In this document: one piece after another, positions 5,368-6,360 of the stretch | Layout: every line of letters starts with the position of its first letter | Numbering within the stretch: the stretch's first letter is position 1 | Source: Pseudomonadota bacterium | GTDB taxonomy: Bacteria > Pseudomonadota > Gammaproteobacteria > Burkholderiales > Burkholderiaceae_B | Length of the DNA stretch: 6,360 nucleotides | Assembly (NCBI GenBank): GCA_023388835.1 | Contig: JAEWFK010000136.1 | Coordinates: 1 to 6,360, forward strand | Direction of reading: 5' to 3' | Notes under the pieces: generated by a model | What the model was told of the DNA's origin: nothing | The model's database searches: none | Seen by the model: only the letters and a program-made list of their open reading frames with translations | Program-made: the position numbers and the translations under genes

Positions 5368-6084
5368 TCAAACAAAAGCTGCGGCTGCAATCTTCAGCCA
5401 CCGTTTCCCAGGCTGCTGTTCCACAGAGATGTGGTCGCCATGCAGGCGATACGTCAACTGACACTTGAGCCGGGGGTTCGACAGTACCCGCGCGTTGAAT
5501 ACGGCTGCGTTGAGCCCCGCCGGGCGCCGCACGGACGGGACGAGGATGCCAGGATGGCCCTCGAGGTGGATGCGTGCTCCCACTGTCTGAGGAACGCTGT
5601 AGTCGGCAGGATGCAGAAGGTCGGGAAACTGTGTGGCCGCTTGCCGGAAATCGAGCAGGGCGGCCTCGCAGCTGACGGCGTAGACCTTGCGTTCGGCGAC
5701 CACGGCTTCGTTCTGAAAGCCGGCATCGGACAGCAGGCCATGGAACCAGTGATAGGCCGTTTCGTAGACAGAGGTCTCGACGGTATCCGAGCCGTACCAA
5801 ACGCCGTATGAGCCATCTGAAAATCGGCTGGCTTGCCAGTGCTTGAAAGGCCACCCGATGGCGGTGAACCATGCGGCGTCTTCGTAGGGGCGGTCAATGA
5901 CCGGCGTGGCGGAGCGATACAGCGGCGGCTTGGCGTCTTCTTCAACCTTCTGGGCCAGCCGCCATTCAGCCGGACTGGCCGACAGGTCGTCGAACAGATC
6001 CTGCGATTGGCGCAGCGACACAATATTCCTGGCCAGATCCTGTCGGACATCGACCAGTGCCAGCTCTGAAAATAGCGAATGCAT
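5368..6084 (-). CDS. RES-domain toxin of a RES-Xre toxin-antitoxin system
   Basis: Predicted 238-residue protein. Known RES toxins (ParT, MbcT, Res) stop growth by degrading or modifying cellular NAD+. The defining residues can be placed: Arg57 in PPLYRSAT, a second Arg87 in ASRFSDGSYGVWYG, Glu108 in ETSVYETAYH and Ser184 in ILVPSVRRPAG, in the expected order. The GVWYGSD segment is the usual strand after the active-site Arg, but the common GRWN form is replaced by SRFSDG, so it belongs to a divergent subgroup. It is longer than many RES toxins, with about 50 residues before the first motif. AAGG (6094-6097) lies 9 nt before the ATG at 6084 and overlaps the antitoxin stop, so toxin translation is tied to the gene before it. 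The antitoxin-first order is usual for this family. Confidence 0.88.
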   Translation of the reverse strand: MHSLFSELALVDVRQDLARNIVSLRQSQDLFDDLSASPAEWRLAQKVEEDAKPPLYRSATPVIDRPYEDAAWFTAIGWPFKHWQASRFSDGSYGVWYGSDTVETSVYETAYHWFHGLLSDAGFQNEAVVAERKVYAVSCEAALLDFRQAATQFPDLLHPADYSVPQTVGARIHLEGHPGILVPSVRRPAGLNAAVFNARVLSNPRLKCQLTYRLHGDHISVEQQPGKRWLKIAAAAFV

Positions 6085-6096
6085 GAGTGCGGACCT

Positions 6097-6360
6097 TTAG
6101 ACGCCGCGCGCCCGGTCGAGGTAGCCGCGCACCATCAGAAGGCCGGCGAACCCCCATTCCTGGATGATTTCGACCGGCGTGAGATTGTCGAACGCCCTGT
6201 TTCGAGTCGACATCCAGCGGTAGGCGAGATCACGGTTGTGGGGAAACAGAAGGCGCAGGTTCTTGTGTATGCCAAGCAAGTGCCCCACACGCTCGTACTG
6301 GTCACGGCTGGTGCCAATGGGTTCCCCCCTGCGATAGCGCCCCAACGCGGCCCTGTTGCC
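6097..6360 (-). CDS. MbcA/ParS/Xre family antitoxin, C-terminal part (5' end outside window)
   Basis: The frame is open from the right window edge to a TAA at 6099-6097, giving the last 87 residues of a protein whose start lies outside the window. The visible part is the toxin-binding domain (formerly DUF2384): RVGHLLGIHKNLRLLFPH, then LAYRWMSTRNRAFDNLTPVE and IIQEWGFAGLLMVRGYLDR. This shows the family pattern of a helix pair, a W-x-x-x-x-N-x-A-F turn and a terminal G-x-x-x-V-x-x-Y-L helix that blocks the RES active site. The N-terminal helix-turn-helix that would bind the operon promoter is not visible. It precedes the toxin gene by 12 nt. A TTG at 6345 could act as a start but would give too short a protein, so I treat the gene as cut by the edge. 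Confidence 0.87.
   Translation of the reverse strand, partial: GNRAALGRYRRGEPIGTSRDQYERVGHLLGIHKNLRLLFPHNRDLAYRWMSTRNRAFDNLTPVEIIQEWGFAGLLMVRGYLDRARGV

Noticed and set aside
5180..5872. Open frame of 230 codons on the minus strand overlapping the toxin and hemerythrin genes
   Set aside because: It overlaps the RES toxin in another frame and continues through the gap. I recognise no domain, and the composition (Arg, Ser, Pro) is that of a shadow frame.
6097..6345. Complete small antitoxin gene starting at TTG 6345
   Set aside because: The frame stays open to the window edge, and the family normally has an additional N-terminal DNA-binding region, so the gene is better read as partial.

Overview
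The window reads as ordinary chromosome of a GC-rich betaproteobacterium. It is most likely from the Burkholderiales and probably Bordetella/Achromobacter-like (Alcaligenaceae). That placement rests on protein character and the flagellar gene order, not on a database search.

Positions 1-3130 hold a late flagellar operon on the minus strand. Read in transcription order it is flaG, fliD (filament cap), fliS (flagellin chaperone), fliT (FliD chaperone) and the start of a FliK-like hook-length gene that leaves the window. From fliD onward the genes are tightly packed: a 5-nt gap, a 4-nt ATGA overlap, then a 10-nt gap. The intergenic region at 3131-3353 separates flaG from a divergent fliA gene (sigma-28) on the plus strand. 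On the flaG side this region carries an excellent FliA-type promoter: TAAA, exactly 15 nt, then GCCGTAAA. FliA is therefore predicted to switch on the operon facing it. No flagellin gene is present.

Positions 4057-5189 hold a two-gene minus-strand unit: a hemerythrin HHE-domain protein followed by an AlkA-type DNA-3-methyladenine glycosylase. The two are joined by a GTGA stop/start overlap. The glycosylase 3' end overlaps the fliA 3' end by 14 bp on opposite strands. A perfect inverted repeat with 14-bp arms lies inside the first codons of the glycosylase gene.

Positions 5368-6360 hold a minus-strand RES-Xre type toxin-antitoxin module: a partial MbcA/ParS/Xre antitoxin, cut by the right window edge, followed 12 nt later by a RES-domain toxin, a family that consumes NAD+. 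The 178 bp between the toxin and the hemerythrin gene hold a perfect 7-bp inverted repeat and a weak leader hairpin, with no clear promoter or terminator.

I saw no tRNA, rRNA, CRISPR array, insertion sequence or phage gene. I found no evidence of a wholly new system. The least explained items are the hairpin in the glycosylase start, the hemerythrin-glycosylase coupling and the divergent form of the RES toxin motif.
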